Shown here: positions 33,162 to 45,485 of the stretch, one piece after another
Layout of the letters: each line of letters begins with the position of its first letter
Numbering within the stretch: position 1 is the stretch's first letter
Assembly: GCF_000003195.3 (NCBI RefSeq)
Contig: NC_012870.2
Location: 53,588,049 to 53,652,048, forward strand
Origin: Sorghum bicolor
Lineage: Eukaryota; Streptophyta; Magnoliopsida; Poales; Poaceae
Direction: 5' to 3'
DNA: 64,000 nt
Notes under the pieces: generated by a model
What the model was told of the DNA's origin: nothing
The model's database searches: none
What the model saw: the letters and a program-made list of their open reading frames with translations, nothing else
Translations under genes and position numbers: made by a program

Positions 33162-33897
33162 TGAAAGGTCCTTGTTTGGTTTTGGTAATTGAATGACAAC
33201 TTAGGTGGACTGATAGTGTTTATGAGAGATACACAGGAGATTAGTCCACATGTGATGATGTGATGATGGAGGAGCTCATTGCACATGAGACATGACATAG
33301 AGTCATGTGACCAAGGTGGAGAAGATCAAGATGAGACTTGGCTCGATGGACCAGTTGCAAGAGTGAAGGGCAAGTCGAAGGCTTTAAAGCGAGGGACCGC
33401 GTGTGACGGTGAAGATTGAGCAAGACTTGGCGCCGATAGACCAAGGCAATGGTGAAAAGCAAGTGAGGTCAAGATCGATGAACCAATACAGTCACGTGAT
33501 GATATGGAGTGGATCATATCATTTGGTGATTGGTTGGTGCATGTGTTGCATCAATATTGGAGGAGATGGAATGGAAAGCACAAGGCAAAGGTATAACCTA
33601 GGGCTTTTCCATTTCACCGGTCATAGGTGTGTAGAGAGGTTTATGACCGGATTTAGGATAGATGGCCGTACTATCAAGAGGGGCAAACTTGTTTGCATAT
33701 CAGTCATCTAGTGCCACTTGAGTGATCTAACTTTGCATACGTGTTTGGATCGAGTGGCGTGGCAACTTGAGAGGCTAACTCCTTTGGGAAAAATGTTTGT
33801 GAAAATGCTAACACACTTGCACATGGTGGTGTACACTTGGTGGTGTTGGCACACTTTGCAAAGGAGGTGGAGCTCCTAGGGTTGAGAGGGATGTGGG

Positions 33898-36252
33898 CGA
33901 AGGGTCGAGATGGCGGACTAGAGGGGGGGTGAATAGTCCTTTCTAAAAATATTACGCCGGCTAACCGAAATAAGTGCGGAATTAAACTATCGGTCTAGCC
34001 AAGACTACACCCCTCTATCTAAGTTCTCTATCACCTTGTAAAATATCCTAAACAAGCAAACAAGGTGCTACCTTAGCAAGAGCTCACCTAACCAATTCTA
34101 GAAGCAAGGTCACACAAACCTATGCCACTAGTACTTTGCAAGATGGGGAGCTCCTACACAACTAGTAAGCAAAAGCACAGAGCTCCTAAGCTCACTAGCA
34201 AAGCTCAATAACAAGGCAACTAATGCCAAATTAGAGAGTGCAAAAAAACTTAGCTACACAAACTAAGCAATGTGACTAACAAGGTTACACAAACCAAATT
34301 AGTCACGCAAGGGAAGTACTTCTAGCTACACAAGCAAGAAGGTAACTAGCAAGCTACACAAGCTAACTAGTTACAAGAGCAACTACACAAGCACAAATAT
34401 ATGAATGTAAATACAAGCTTGTGTTAGGGACTTGCAAACCAACGGGAAGAACAAAGTTGACACGATGATTTTCTCCCGAGGTTCACTTGGTTGCCACCAA
34501 GCTACGTCCCCGTTGTGTCGACCAACACTTGGTGGTTCGGCGGCTAAGAGGTGTTACACGAACCTCATCCCCCACTAGGACACCGCAAGAACCTACCCAC
34601 AAGTGAGGTAGCTCAATGACACGCACGATCCAATAGAGTTGCTCTTCGCGATCCCCGCGGGGTGAGCACCGTACCCCTCACAATCTCTTCTCCGGAGCAC
34701 CGCACAATCTCCTTGCGTGCTTCAACGGAGTCACAAGCCACCAAGCCGTCTAGGAGGTGGCAACCTCCAAGAGTAACAAGCACCACCGGCTTGCAACACG
34801 AACACCTAGTGCCACTCGATGCAATCTCTCAATGCAACGCACTAGAATCGCTCACTCACACAATCGGATGAACACTATCAAGCATATGTGAGTTAGAGGC
34901 TTCACTAGCACTCCCCAAGCATGGACACTAAGTCCCAAGGGTGCACAGCACTTGCCAAGGCCGGCCACAACTTCTATTTATAGCCCCAAGGGCTAAACTA
35001 GCCGTTATCCTTCACTGCGCAAAAGTTGACCACACCGGACGCGTCCTAGTTCACACCGGACGCGTCCGGTATTGACCAGACCAGCGTCCGGTGCTCTTGA
35101 CCATTAGAAAACTAGCCGTTGCCCTTAACGCTGACAAGGCACCGGACTCTCACTTTTGAAATACCGGACGCGTCCTAGTTCACACCGGACGCGTCCGGTG
35201 TGCACCGGACGCAAACTCAGAGAGCGTCACAAAACTTGAACCAACACCGGTCGCAACACCGGACGCACACACCGGACGGTCCGGTGTGCACCGGACTCAT
35301 ACCCAGAGAGCTCTGCAAGAGGAGTTTGCACCGAACGCTAACTCGGACGCGTCCTAGTTCACACCGGACGCGTCCGGTGTGCACTGGACGCAAACTCAGA
35401 GAGTTTCACCGAGAAACGAACTCACCGGACGAGGCACACCGGACTCTACGCGAAAACTGTTTCCGTGTCCGGTGCCTCAACTCGGACGCGTCCGACCTCA
35501 TACCGGACACGTCCGGCCTGAAAGCCTGCGCGAAAAGTTTCTCAACTTCTACCCTTGCTTCCATGTGCCAACACCAAAGTGTCTCCACACTTGTGCACCT
35601 GTGTTAGCATTTTCTCAAACATTTTTCCAAGGGAGTTAGCCTCTCAACTTGCCACGCCACTCGATCCTAACACGTATGCAAAGTTAGATCGCTCAAGTGG
35701 CACTAGATGACCGATATGCAAACAAGTTTGCCCCTCTTGATAGTACGGCCATCTATCCTAAATCCGGTCATAAACTTCTCTACACTCCTATGACCGGTGA
35801 AATGGAAATGCCCTAGATTATACCTTTGCCTTGCGCTTTCCATTCCATCTCCTCCAATGTTGATGCAACACATGCACCAACCAATCACCAAATGATATGA
35901 TCCACTTCATATCATCACGTGACCGTATTGATTCATCGATCTTGACCTCACTTGCTCTTCACCGTTGCCTTGGTCCATCGGCGCTAAGTCTTGCTCAAGC
36001 TTCACCGTCACACGCGGTCTCTCGCTTCAAAGCCTCCGACTTGCCCTTCACTCTTGCAATCGGTCCATCAAGCCAAGCCTCATCTTGATCTTCTCCACCT
36101 TGGTCACATGACTCCATGTCATGTCTCATATGCAATGAGCTCCTCCATCATCATATAATCACTTGTGGACTAATCTCCTGTGTATCTCACATAAACACTA
36201 TTAGTCCACCTAAGTTGTCACTCAATTACCAAAACCAAACAAGGACCTTTCA
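33898..36252 (-). repeat. 3' LTR of the TR-GAG-like element
   Basis: 2355 bp, homologous to 41492-43817. The TATA box (minus) is at 34974-34982. The CCGGAC/CCGGACGCGTCCGG array is at 35030-35520, with about 30 bp more than the partner near 35260-35400. Confidence 0.93.
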
Positions 36253-36266
36253 ATCTCCCACTTTTT
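36253..36266 (-). promoter_or_regulatory. Polypurine tract of the TR-GAG-like element
   Basis: The minus strand reads AAAAAGTGGGAGAT and abuts the TGAAAGG start of the LTR. It lies in the loop of an imperfect inverted repeat formed by 36216-36234 (in the LTR) and 36263-36280 (internal), one inserted base apart from perfect. Confidence 0.85.
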
Positions 36267-39200
36267 GGTAATTGATGACAGCTCTACAAAGATATGGAAA
36301 TTAAGCTTTTTTCAAGCTAGCACTTCACACAAGTGTAAAATGCTAACTTGATTTGGATTTTATGCTACTTATCCAACATTTAAGCTCTATGTCAAGATTT
36401 GGATAAGCACCACAAAACCCTACTAAGTGCTAAGGTGTATAGAGTAAACCTTTGTAGCTCGATACCAAAATCGATAGCATTTGAAGCATTCAACGTACAC
36501 TATCCTTAGCATCATGAGTAGCTAGACAACAAAAACACTAGAAACCCCGTGAGATCAACATTATAAGCAAGGGTCTAGTTTTTACTTGAAGAACACAAGT
36601 CTAGCTACCAACCTATGCATGCTAGTTATCATATCATCAATCAAGTTCTATAACTAGCATACACCACACAAGCATGCATATTGAATTTAAAACTTATGCA
36701 ATGCAAGCAAGCACATGAGTATGCACATATCAAATGCAAACAATCAATGTTCATGAGCTTGCTCCCCCTACTTGAGTGCTTTACTCTTGTCCATGACTTG
36801 ATCCAACTCTTTTCATTAATGTTGCTTCCTTGTCCATGTCCATCTTTGATATTTCCCCTTTGAAATATATCTTTTGTTGTCCAACTTATCCCATGATTAT
36901 ATCTTTGTTCCAACTTCTCCCCCTTTGTCATCAATTTCCATAAAAGGTATGTGATACCAATTAAATCTTGATACCAATTGAGAAAGAGTGAATCACATTG
37001 TGACAAAGGATTGCATTGGGATAGATGGTTGAGGCTTGAATTTTGCATTTTTGATGGACATCACCATATGTGTTGGAATGACATTTACTTAATTGCTCTT
37101 GAGATACCACATAGGATCTTTGACCTTGAGACCATTTGGTGGGGCACTCCCCCTATGTCATAGCATGGGTCATTCACTTGTCAATCTTGTTGGTGAGGGA
37201 ACTTGCTTCGCGTGATGATCACTTAAAGTTGAGGATCACTTGTGGAACCACCTTCTTGTAGGATAGATACCATATGTATAAGTGTGATACTTGAAAGATC
37301 TTGTCCGATACCATATGGAAATCTTCTTCCAATTGAAGATCTTCTAGTATGGAACCACTTGTTTGCTTTCTTGAACATTTGCTATCATGAGTACCAATTG
37401 TAGGATACCAATTGAGGAAACATTTGTGTTTAGATATCCATTTGCATTGTTGTCTTGTTCTTGTACTCTAATCATCATGAGCTTCTAATTGTAGACTTGA
37501 ACTATGTTGATTTGACTAAGCTTCCAAGTCCGGTTTGAACCAATGACAAGCTTTTTCACACCTCACATTAAGGGTTATCTTGCCAATGTTGTACTTATCA
37601 CTTGTTAACAATCCAAAATAGATCAAGTACTTGGGTTCACTAGCTCATGAATAAACTCATATACATACCACTAGATCAACTAATCATTCAAGCAATAGTG
37701 GTAGGTTATGAATTTAAAACTTTTCATTTGTTATGCATGATCCTATGAAGCATGTACTATATGCACTAACTGCATACTAGTAAAGGATGAAATGATCATG
37801 CACATTACAATGATACCTTTGCTATCTTGGAGTTGAGGATAGTCAATAAGATTCCAATTTAGCTCCAAATAGCAATGTGAAGTCCAATTTATAAGTTTGG
37901 TGAAGACCAATTATAAATACCAATTGATAGATCAAATCTTCACCCATATGAATTGAGAACCATTTTATGATCAAGTGCACTTTCTTATTTTGGTTGGCTT
38001 GCTTCATCTTTTCTTGATCATTGCTTGCATGAGAGAACTATTAATAATACCAAATGAAATAGGATGACTAGCTCTCTTTTGGGTAGTTGCTTGCTTTCTT
38101 GATCAATCCTTTTGATTGCTTCAACTAAGCATCTCAAATGTCCTTTAGATCACCACTTCTATGTTAGCCTTCCAAGCACCACACTTGGTTTACCCACTCC
38201 TCGGGCGGCACGCCCCTCACATAGGGAGAAGTGACTTCTCTCCAAAGAACCATCCTTGATACTTACTTGAATTACTTTGATTGATTGATTCAAGTGATGG
38301 ACTTAATATGATGAGTAACCATGAATCTTTCTTTATGTCCTTTTCTTTCTACTTGTTTAAGTCCTTTTCTTTCTACTAAATGATCTCCACTAGTCACTAG
38401 AACTTAAACTTCATCTTCTTCTTGAGTTTGATCTTGATCTTCAATTTGAGTACTAAAAGTGTACACCAAGTACATTCTACAATCGAATGACCTTGTACTC
38501 ATTACTTGTCATGCTTATAGATCAATTCAAAACCAAACTTAGGTTCCTCAAACACTTATAAACATGTTTCCAACTTGAGGAACTTTCAATTAAAGTGACT
38601 CTAGATCAATCCAATAATTGTCACTTTTCTGGTAGATTCTGTACCTTTTAAAGAAATATCCATATCTCACAATGTACAGATCTAAATACCACGAAATTTG
38701 GTGGAGATGTCATTCACTAAGTCATCTAGCAGCTGTAAAAATTTTAGCTTCATTTTACTTCTAGATTGCTACCAGATTTCAATTCTTCCACCATTGCCAC
38801 ATGCTGAAATCTGCTGCACTATAGCTGATAAGATCCACTCCAAAACCGAAGTATCCCTTATCCAATTCTCATGAAATTTCTACAGCATCTTCTATGATAA
38901 GTGTAAAGCATGCATGCCAAATTTCAAGCCATTCCAAATAGATTTGAGCACTCAAACTCAGACTTGATCACTGCTAGCTCAGTTTTTCAATAATGGACAG
39001 ATTTCAAGCAATTGAGCTATACTTGTTCAAATTGAATCAAACTTGAAATCAACTTGATTGAATACTTTCACAAGACATATATCCATTCAATCCACTTACT
39101 AAATGTTATCTTATGAACTTATCCAACTCAAATCAATCCAAACTTGATTACTAATCATTTAATCCATTCAATCAACTTATAGCAAGCAACATTGCATATA

Positions 39201-39502
39201 TATCCAATTCAATCAACTTATACGCACCCAAATGAATGTGATCAACAAAGATATATCTTGGTTAGCTTATGATCATCCAATTTGCAAGCTTCATCTCATG
39301 TATTTGCAAACCATCAAATAATCCAATAAATTACCACAACTTGAATGTGACATTTGTATGTTGTAGCACATTTGGACTTCACTATCTTGTCTTGGCATTG
39401 GGATGAGATAAGCACTAAGCTTCAATACTTGACTCAATCATATGATGAATAATATAAGTTCAATTGAATCAAGTCTCCAATGCCGATGGTACCTACACAT
39501 AT
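36267..39502. other. Non-coding internal region of the TR-GAG-like element
   Basis: 3.2 kb of AT-rich DNA between the gag stop and the PPT, where an autonomous Copia would carry pol. I see no protease, integrase, RT or RNase H motif on either strand. The motif taccaatt(g) recurs many times (for example 36956, 36973, 37396, 37409, 37916) and pieces such as ttgaatc/gattcaa are frequent, suggesting old internal duplications. Confidence 0.7.
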
Positions 39503-41440
39503 TCATCCACTTTTTGATGGTACCCAAACTAGTTTGGGTCCTCTCAAGTTAGGTGCAACATACTTAGGCATAGCCTTAGTATGAGTAGCGGGATGTTTTG
39601 CAATAGCAACCATAGAGGTACCATTACCATCCTTTCTAAGCATAGTATTATCATCAATTGAAATAGGCTTAGAACTATTACCTAGGGGACATGAATGAGC
39701 CATGTGTCCCCTTTCCTGGCATAAGTAGCAACTTCTCTTTGATTGAGCCTTTTCTTCCTTGCTCATGTGTTGCTTCTCATTGCCTTGCCTCTTGAGAGTT
39801 GCTTGAGCCTTCTTCTCAATCTTGGTAGGACACTTTGAGGCAAAGTGTCCATCATTCTTGCACTCAAAACATTTGATGTGGGACAGGTCTTTTGATGATC
39901 TTGATTGTCTACCTCCCCTTCTTGTCTTCTTCTTCATCATCCCCATGTCACCACCATCTTCATGGTAGATCTTGACTTGAGCTTGGGGCTTCTTTTCTTG
40001 CTCAACTTGTGGCTTTTGTTGAGGCTTTGCTTGATGCTTCACCAATTTCTTGGTTGGGCACACTGAGGTGAGATGACCCCAAGTGCGGCACTTGAAGCAC
40101 TTGACATGCTTGAGCCTCTCTTCTTCTTTTATCTTCTTGAGCTTCTCTTTGTTTGGGCAACTATTACCAAGATGTCCCACTTCATGGCACTGATAGCACA
40201 TGAAATGAGAAAGCCTCCTCTTTTCTTGCTTTCTTTCGCCCTTTGTCATCTTCTTCTTGAAGCCAAGGCCACATTTGTCACCATAGTTTCTTTGGGTCTT
40301 CAATATATTCTCAAAGGTGACTTTTGAGTAGTAGCACCTCTCCAACTTGTTGCTCAAATTCTTCACTTGTTCATTAAGCTCATTGTTCTCCTTCAAAAGG
40401 TTAGTCTCACAAGACATGGAAGTAGAACAAGCATCTATATTTGAAGAACATAGCATAGATAATAAATCATCACATGAGGTGGATACATGCTTCTTTCCTA
40501 CATCACAAGGGTTAGTAACAATATATGATTGATCATTTGACCCAAGTGATGAGCTCTCACTAGTTTTAATTTCTTCATTAGAAAGCTTCTTAGTGAGAAA
40601 AGCATGATCTTTTACCAAGTTGTCATGAGCAACACAAAGTTCCTCATGAACCAATTTTAGCTCCTCATGTGAACAAGTAGTAACATAAAGTAGATGCTTT
40701 TGTTGTTCACATGTGGTCTTTAGAAATGAGTTTTCATTTTTCAGTTTATTTGTTTTTGCTAACTCATTTCTTAAACCTTTTGATAGTTTGCATACAAGCT
40801 CAAAATTTGGACCATCACAGTCAATAATCACATCACCAATAGATACCTTAGTGTCACCATGTGACATGAAGCAATGTGGTGATGTAGTAGATGAGCTTGT
40901 GGAAGCATCACTCTCATAGCCATCATCTTCATCATCAAGTGTGCATGGGGTAGCATCATCGTTTGCATCACTTGTGGCATCATCATCATCCTTGTCAAGT
41001 GATCTTGTAGAATGATCATCATCTTCTTCACTTGACCATGAGGTGGAGCAATCCTCCACAACCACCATGTTGTGGTCATGCTCAACATCCTCATTTGCGT
41101 CCACCTTTGGCACATCATCTTCTTTGGATATTGCCCCATATTTCTCATTGAGAAATACCCAAATCTCATGGGCGGACTTCATATCCATGATCTCACCAAA
41201 TATATTATCTTTCATAGATGAGTAGAAGATGTTAGTAGCTTGGCAATCAAGATGTAGGCATTTCTTTTGCACTTGAGTTGCAACCTTTTTATCAATTGCA
41301 CAAGAAAAGCCCACATCTACGATCCACCATATTTGAGGAGAAATAAACTTAAAATTGCATTGCATCCAATTTCTCCACTGTGCAAAGTGTGTGCCATCAA
41401 AAATGTGTGGACACTCAACATCTAGCCCATAAGTCGCCAT
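39503..41440 (-). CDS. Gag polyprotein with four CCHC zinc knuckles
   Basis: 645 codons from the ATG at 41438-41440, the first Met inside the element and 52 bases in from the LTR (a longer frame runs back into the LTR). Residues about 10-105 form a UBN2/DUF4219-type Copia Gag domain (FDGTHFAQWRNWM, the AHEIWVFLNEKYG region). About 110-182 is strongly acidic (Asp/Glu/Ser). Two Leu/Lys/Glu stretches (210-290, 340-375) may form coiled coils. CCHC knuckles lie at about 415-428, 448-461, 524-537 and 571-584, separated by Lys-rich linkers. It ends with KLVWVPSKSG, where Copia Gag-Pol would run on into protease. There are no internal stops, so it could form particles for trans-mobilisation. Confidence 0.9.
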   Translation of the reverse strand: MATYGLDVECPHIFDGTHFAQWRNWMQCNFKFISPQIWWIVDVGFSCAIDKKVATQVQKKCLHLDCQATNIFYSSMKDNIFGEIMDMKSAHEIWVFLNEKYGAISKEDDVPKVDANEDVEHDHNMVVVEDCSTSWSSEEDDDHSTRSLDKDDDDATSDANDDATPCTLDDEDDGYESDASTSSSTTSPHCFMSHGDTKVSIGDVIIDCDGPNFELVCKLSKGLRNELAKTNKLKNENSFLKTTCEQQKHLLYVTTCSHEELKLVHEELCVAHDNLVKDHAFLTKKLSNEEIKTSESSSLGSNDQSYIVTNPCDVGKKHVSTSCDDLLSMLCSSNIDACSTSMSCETNLLKENNELNEQVKNLSNKLERCYYSKVTFENILKTQRNYGDKCGLGFKKKMTKGERKQEKRRLSHFMCYQCHEVGHLGNSCPNKEKLKKIKEEERLKHVKCFKCRTWGHLTSVCPTKKLVKHQAKPQQKPQVEQEKKPQAQVKIYHEDGGDMGMMKKKTRRGGRQSRSSKDLSHIKCFECKNDGHFASKCPTKIEKKAQATLKRQGNEKQHMSKEEKAQSKRSCYLCQERGHMAHSCPLGNSSKPISIDDNTMLRKDGNGTSMVAIAKHPATHTKAMPKYVAPNLRGPKLVWVPSKSG

Positions 41441-41477
41441 CCTCTCGGGTCGGTGAAGACCACAAAAGAGAGACCTA

Positions 41478-41489
41478 GCTCTGGTACCA
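41478..41489 (-). promoter_or_regulatory. Primer binding site of the TR-GAG-like element
   Basis: The minus strand reads TGGTACCAGAGC, one base from the standard initiator-Met PBS TGGTATCAGAGC, two bases inside the 5' LTR. Confidence 0.88.
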
Positions 41490-41491
41490 CT

Positions 41492-43817
41492 TGAAGGGTC
41501 GAGATGGCGGACTAGAGGGGGGGGGTGAATAGTCCTTTCTAAAAATATTACGCCGGCTAACCGAAATAAGTGCGGAATTAAAACTATCGGTCTAGCCAAG
41601 ACTACACCCCTCTATCTAAGTTCTCTAGCACCTTGTAAAAGATCCTAAACAAGCAAACAAGGTGCTACCTTATCAAGAGCTCACCTAACCAATTCTAGAA
41701 GCAAGGTCACACAAACCTATGCCACTAGTACCTTGCAAGACGGGGGAGCTCCAACACAACTAGTAAGCAAAAGCACAGAGCTCCTAAGCTCACTAGCAAA
41801 GCTCAATAACAAGGCAACTAATGCCAAATTAGAGAGCGCAAAAAAACTTAGCTACACAAACTAAGCAATGTGACTAACAAGGTTACACAAACCAAATTAG
41901 TCACGCAAGGGAAGTACTTCTAGCTACACAAGCAAGAAGGTAACTAGCAAGCTACACAAGCTAACTAGTTACAAGAGCAACTACACAAGCACAAATATAT
42001 GAATGTAAATACAAGCTTGTGTTAGGGACTTGCAAACCAACGGGAAGAACAAAGTTGACATGATGATTTTCTCCCGAGGTTCACTTGGTTGCCACCAAGC
42101 TACGTCCCCGTTGTGTCGACCAACACTTGGTGGTTCGGCGGCTAAGAGGTGTTACACGAACCTCGTCCCCCACTAGGACACCGCAAGAACCTACCCACAA
42201 GTGAGGTAGCTCAATGACACGCACGATCCAATAGAGTTGCTCTTCGCGATCCCCGCGGGGTGAGCACCGTACCCCTCACAATCTCTTCTCCGGAGCACCG
42301 CACAATCTCCTTGTGTGCTTCAACGGAGTCACAAGCCACCAAGCATTCTAGGAGGTGGCAACCTCCAAGAGTAACAAGCACCACTGGCTTGCAACACGAA
42401 CACCTAGTGCCACTCGATGCAATCTCTCAATGCAACGCACTAGAATCGCTCACTCACACAATCGGATGAACACTATCAAGCATATGTGAGTTAGAGGCTT
42501 CACTAGCACTCCCCAAGCATGGACACTAAGTCCCAAGGGTGCTCAGCACTTGCCAAGGCCAGCCACAACTTCTATTTATAGCCCCAAGGGCTAAACTAGC
42601 CGTTACCCTTCACTGCGCAAAAGTCGACCACACCGGACGCGTCCTAGTTCACACCGGACGCGTCCGGTATTGACCAGACCAGCGTCCGGTGCTCTTGACC
42701 GTTAGAAAACTATCCGTTGCCCTTAACGCTGACAAGGCATCAGACTCTCACTTTTGAAATACCGGACGCGTCCTAGTTCACACCGGACGCGTCTGGTGTG
42801 CACCAGACGCAAACTCAGAGAGCGTCGCAAAACTTGAACCAACACCGGTCGCAACACCGGACGGTCCGGTGTGCACCGGACTCACACCAAGAGAGCTCTG
42901 CAAGAGGAGTTTGCACCGGACGCTAACTCGGACGCGTCCTAGTTCACACTGGACGCAAACTCAGAGAGTTTCACCGAGAAACGAACTCACCGGACGAGGC
43001 ACACCGGACTCTACGCGAAAACTGTTTCCACGTCTGGTGCCTCAACTCAGACGCGTCCGACCTCATACCGGACGCGTCCGGCCTGAAAGCCTGCGCGAAA
43101 AGTTTCTCAACTTCTACCCTTGCTTCCATGTGCCAACACCAAAGTGTCTCCACACTTGTGCACGTGTGTTAGCATTTTCTCAAACATTTTTCCAAGGGAG
43201 TTAGCCTCTCAACTTGCCACGCCACTCGATCCTAACACGTATGCAAAGTTAGATCGCTCAAGTGGCACTAGATGACCGATATGCAAACAAGTTTGCCCCT
43301 CTTGATAGTACGGCCATCTATCCTAAATCCGGTCATAAACTTCTCTACACACCTATGACCGGTGAAATGGAAATGCCCTAGATTATACCTTTGCCTTGCG
43401 CTTTCCATTCCATCTCCTCCAATGTTGATGCAACACATGCACCAACCAATCACCAAATGATATGATCCACTTCATATCATCACGTGACCGTATTGGTTCA
43501 TCGATCTTGACCTCACTTGCTCTTCACCGTTGCCTCGGTCCATCGGCGCCAAGTCTTGCTCAAGCTTCACCGTCACACGCGGTCTCTCGCTTCAAAGCCT
43601 CCGACTTGCCCTTCACTCTTGCAACCGGTCCATCAAGCCAAGCCTCATCTTGATCTTCTCCACCTTGGTCACATGACTCCATGTCATGTCTCATATGCAA
43701 TGAGCTCCTCCATCATCATATAATCACTTGTGGACTAATCTCCTGTGTATCTCACATAAACACTATTAGTCCACCTAAGTTGTCACTCAATTACCAAAAC
43801 CAAACAAGGACCTTTTA
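41492..43817 (-). repeat. 5' LTR of the TR-GAG-like element
   Basis: 2326 bp. The promoter TATA box (minus) is at 42572-42580, and the CCGGAC array is at 42630-43085. Short frames (such as 43268-43456) recur in all LTRs of the family simply because the copies are homologous. Confidence 0.93.
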
Positions 43818-45485
43818 GTGGGTTCGGCGGGATTCGGCGCTTTTGAGAAAATTAAGTGCATATTTTCTATTGTGCTGATGGGAAGTTTGAAGAAGTCACG
43901 GGAGTCACCGGACGCTGGTGTTGGCAGCACCAGACGCTGGTCCAGAGCATCCGGTGTGGTGTCAGTCTGTGGCGCAGGTGTGCAGAGTGCACCGGACGCA
44001 CCGGAGTGAGTCTGGTGCTCAGCGTCCAGTGTGCGGGCGTTTTGGCGACCCTCTCTACGCATGAGTCCGGTGAGCACCGGACGCTCAGGGTGCGTCCGGT
44101 GGCTCGCGTCCGGTGACCGTTCGAGTTTGTGGAGCTCTCTACGCACGGGTCCGGTGTGCACCGGATGCGTCCGGTGTGACGCAATAGAGTGTCCGATGGT
44201 GCTGTGCAGGCGCGCGTGCGCAGTAGCCGTTGGTGGCAACGGTTGAGTTCAAACGGCTAGTGACACGTGGCTGACGCCTGAGCACGGGACGCTGGGGTTG
44301 AGCGTTTGGTGGCTCCCTATGAGCGTCCGGTGCCCACGTGTTTTGCCCAGTGAAGGGGCAACGGCTAGTTTAGCCCTTGAGGCTATAAATAGAAGTGGTG
44401 GCCGGCCTTGGCTTGTGCTGAGCACCCTTGGGACTTAGTGTCCATGCTCAGGGAGTGCTAGGAAAGCCTCTAACTCACTTGTGCTTGCAAGAGTGCGAAT
44501 CAATAGCGAGTGAGTGATTCTAGTGCGTTGCATTGAGAGATTGCATCGAGTGGCACTAGGTGTTCATGTTGCAAGCCGGTGGTGCTTGTTACTCTTGGAG
44601 GTTGCCACCTCCTAGATGGCTTGGTGGCTTGTAACTCCGTCGAAGCACGCAAGGCGATTGTGCGGTGCTCCGGAGAAGAGATTGTGAGGGGTACGGTGCT
44701 CACCCCGCGGGGATCGCGAAGAGCAACTCTAGTTGAGCGAGACGTGAAGAGCGAAAAGTGGTCCGGCCAGGTCAAGTGCTAGAGCTTGTGGTAAGCACTC
44801 CACGTGGGAGAGTGTGACTTGTGGGTCACCACTAGCAAGAGGACCGGCGGCAACCTTGGAGCTTGTCTCAACGGGGACGTAGCTTGGTGGAAACCAAGTG
44901 AACCTCGGGAGAAAATCATCGTGTCAACTTTGTTCTTCCCGTTGGTTTGCATGTTCCTAACACAAGCTTGTTCTTACATTCATATACTTGTGCTTGTGTA
45001 GTTGCTCTTGTAATTAGTTAGCTCGTGTAGCTTGCTAGTTACCTTCTTGCTTGTGTAGCTAGAAGTAGTTCCCTTGCGTGACTAATTTGGTTTGTGTTAC
45101 CTTGTTAGTCACATTGCTTAGTTTGTGTAGCTAAGTATTTTGCGCTCTCTGATTTGGCATTGGTTGCCTTGTTATTGGGCTTTGCTAGTGAGCCTAGAGC
45201 TTTGTGCTTTTGCTTACTAGTTGTGTAGAACCTCCCGGGTCTTGCAAAGTACTAGTGGCATAGGTTTGTGTGACCTTGCTTCTAGAATTGGTTAGGTGAG
45301 CTCTTGCTAAGGTAGCACCTTGCTTGCTTGTTTAGGATCTTTTCAAGGTGCTAGAGAACTTAGATAGAGGGGTGTAGTCTTGGCTAGACTGATAGTTTTA
45401 ATTCCGCATTTGTTTCGGTTAGCCGGTGCGATAATTTTTAGAAAGGACTATTCACCCCCCTCTAGTCCGCCATCTCGACCCTTCA

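Larger units (their letters stand above)
33898..43817 (-). mobile_element. TR-GAG-like non-autonomous LTR retrotransposon, complete
   Basis: A 9920-bp minus-strand element with an exact GTGGG duplication (33893-33897 and 43818-43822), two LTRs of about 2.35 kb, an initiator-Met-type PBS and a PPT. The first and last dinucleotides show one transition each (CG for TG on the left; TTTTA for TTTCA on the right). The only long ORF is a Gag with four zinc knuckles. There is no protease, integrase, RT or RNase H. Elements of this layout are called TR-GAGs and need pol from a Copia partner; the Gag suggests the SIRE/Maximus lineage. The two LTRs look very similar by eye, so it is the youngest retrotransposon that can be dated here. 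Confidence 0.92.
33162..45485 (+). mobile_element. Solo LTR split by a younger element
   Basis: The LTR halves 33162-33897 and 43823-45485 join to about 2.4 kb, starting TGAAAGGTCC and ending GACCCTTCA, with an exact TATAG duplication (33157-33161 and 45486-45490). It is the same family and orientation as the solo LTR at 19656-22068. It lies inside the Copia RNase H. A full element of the same family inserted in reverse orientation between the halves. The TATA box is at 44384-44392, and the CCGGAC array spans about 43905-44340. Confidence 0.95.
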
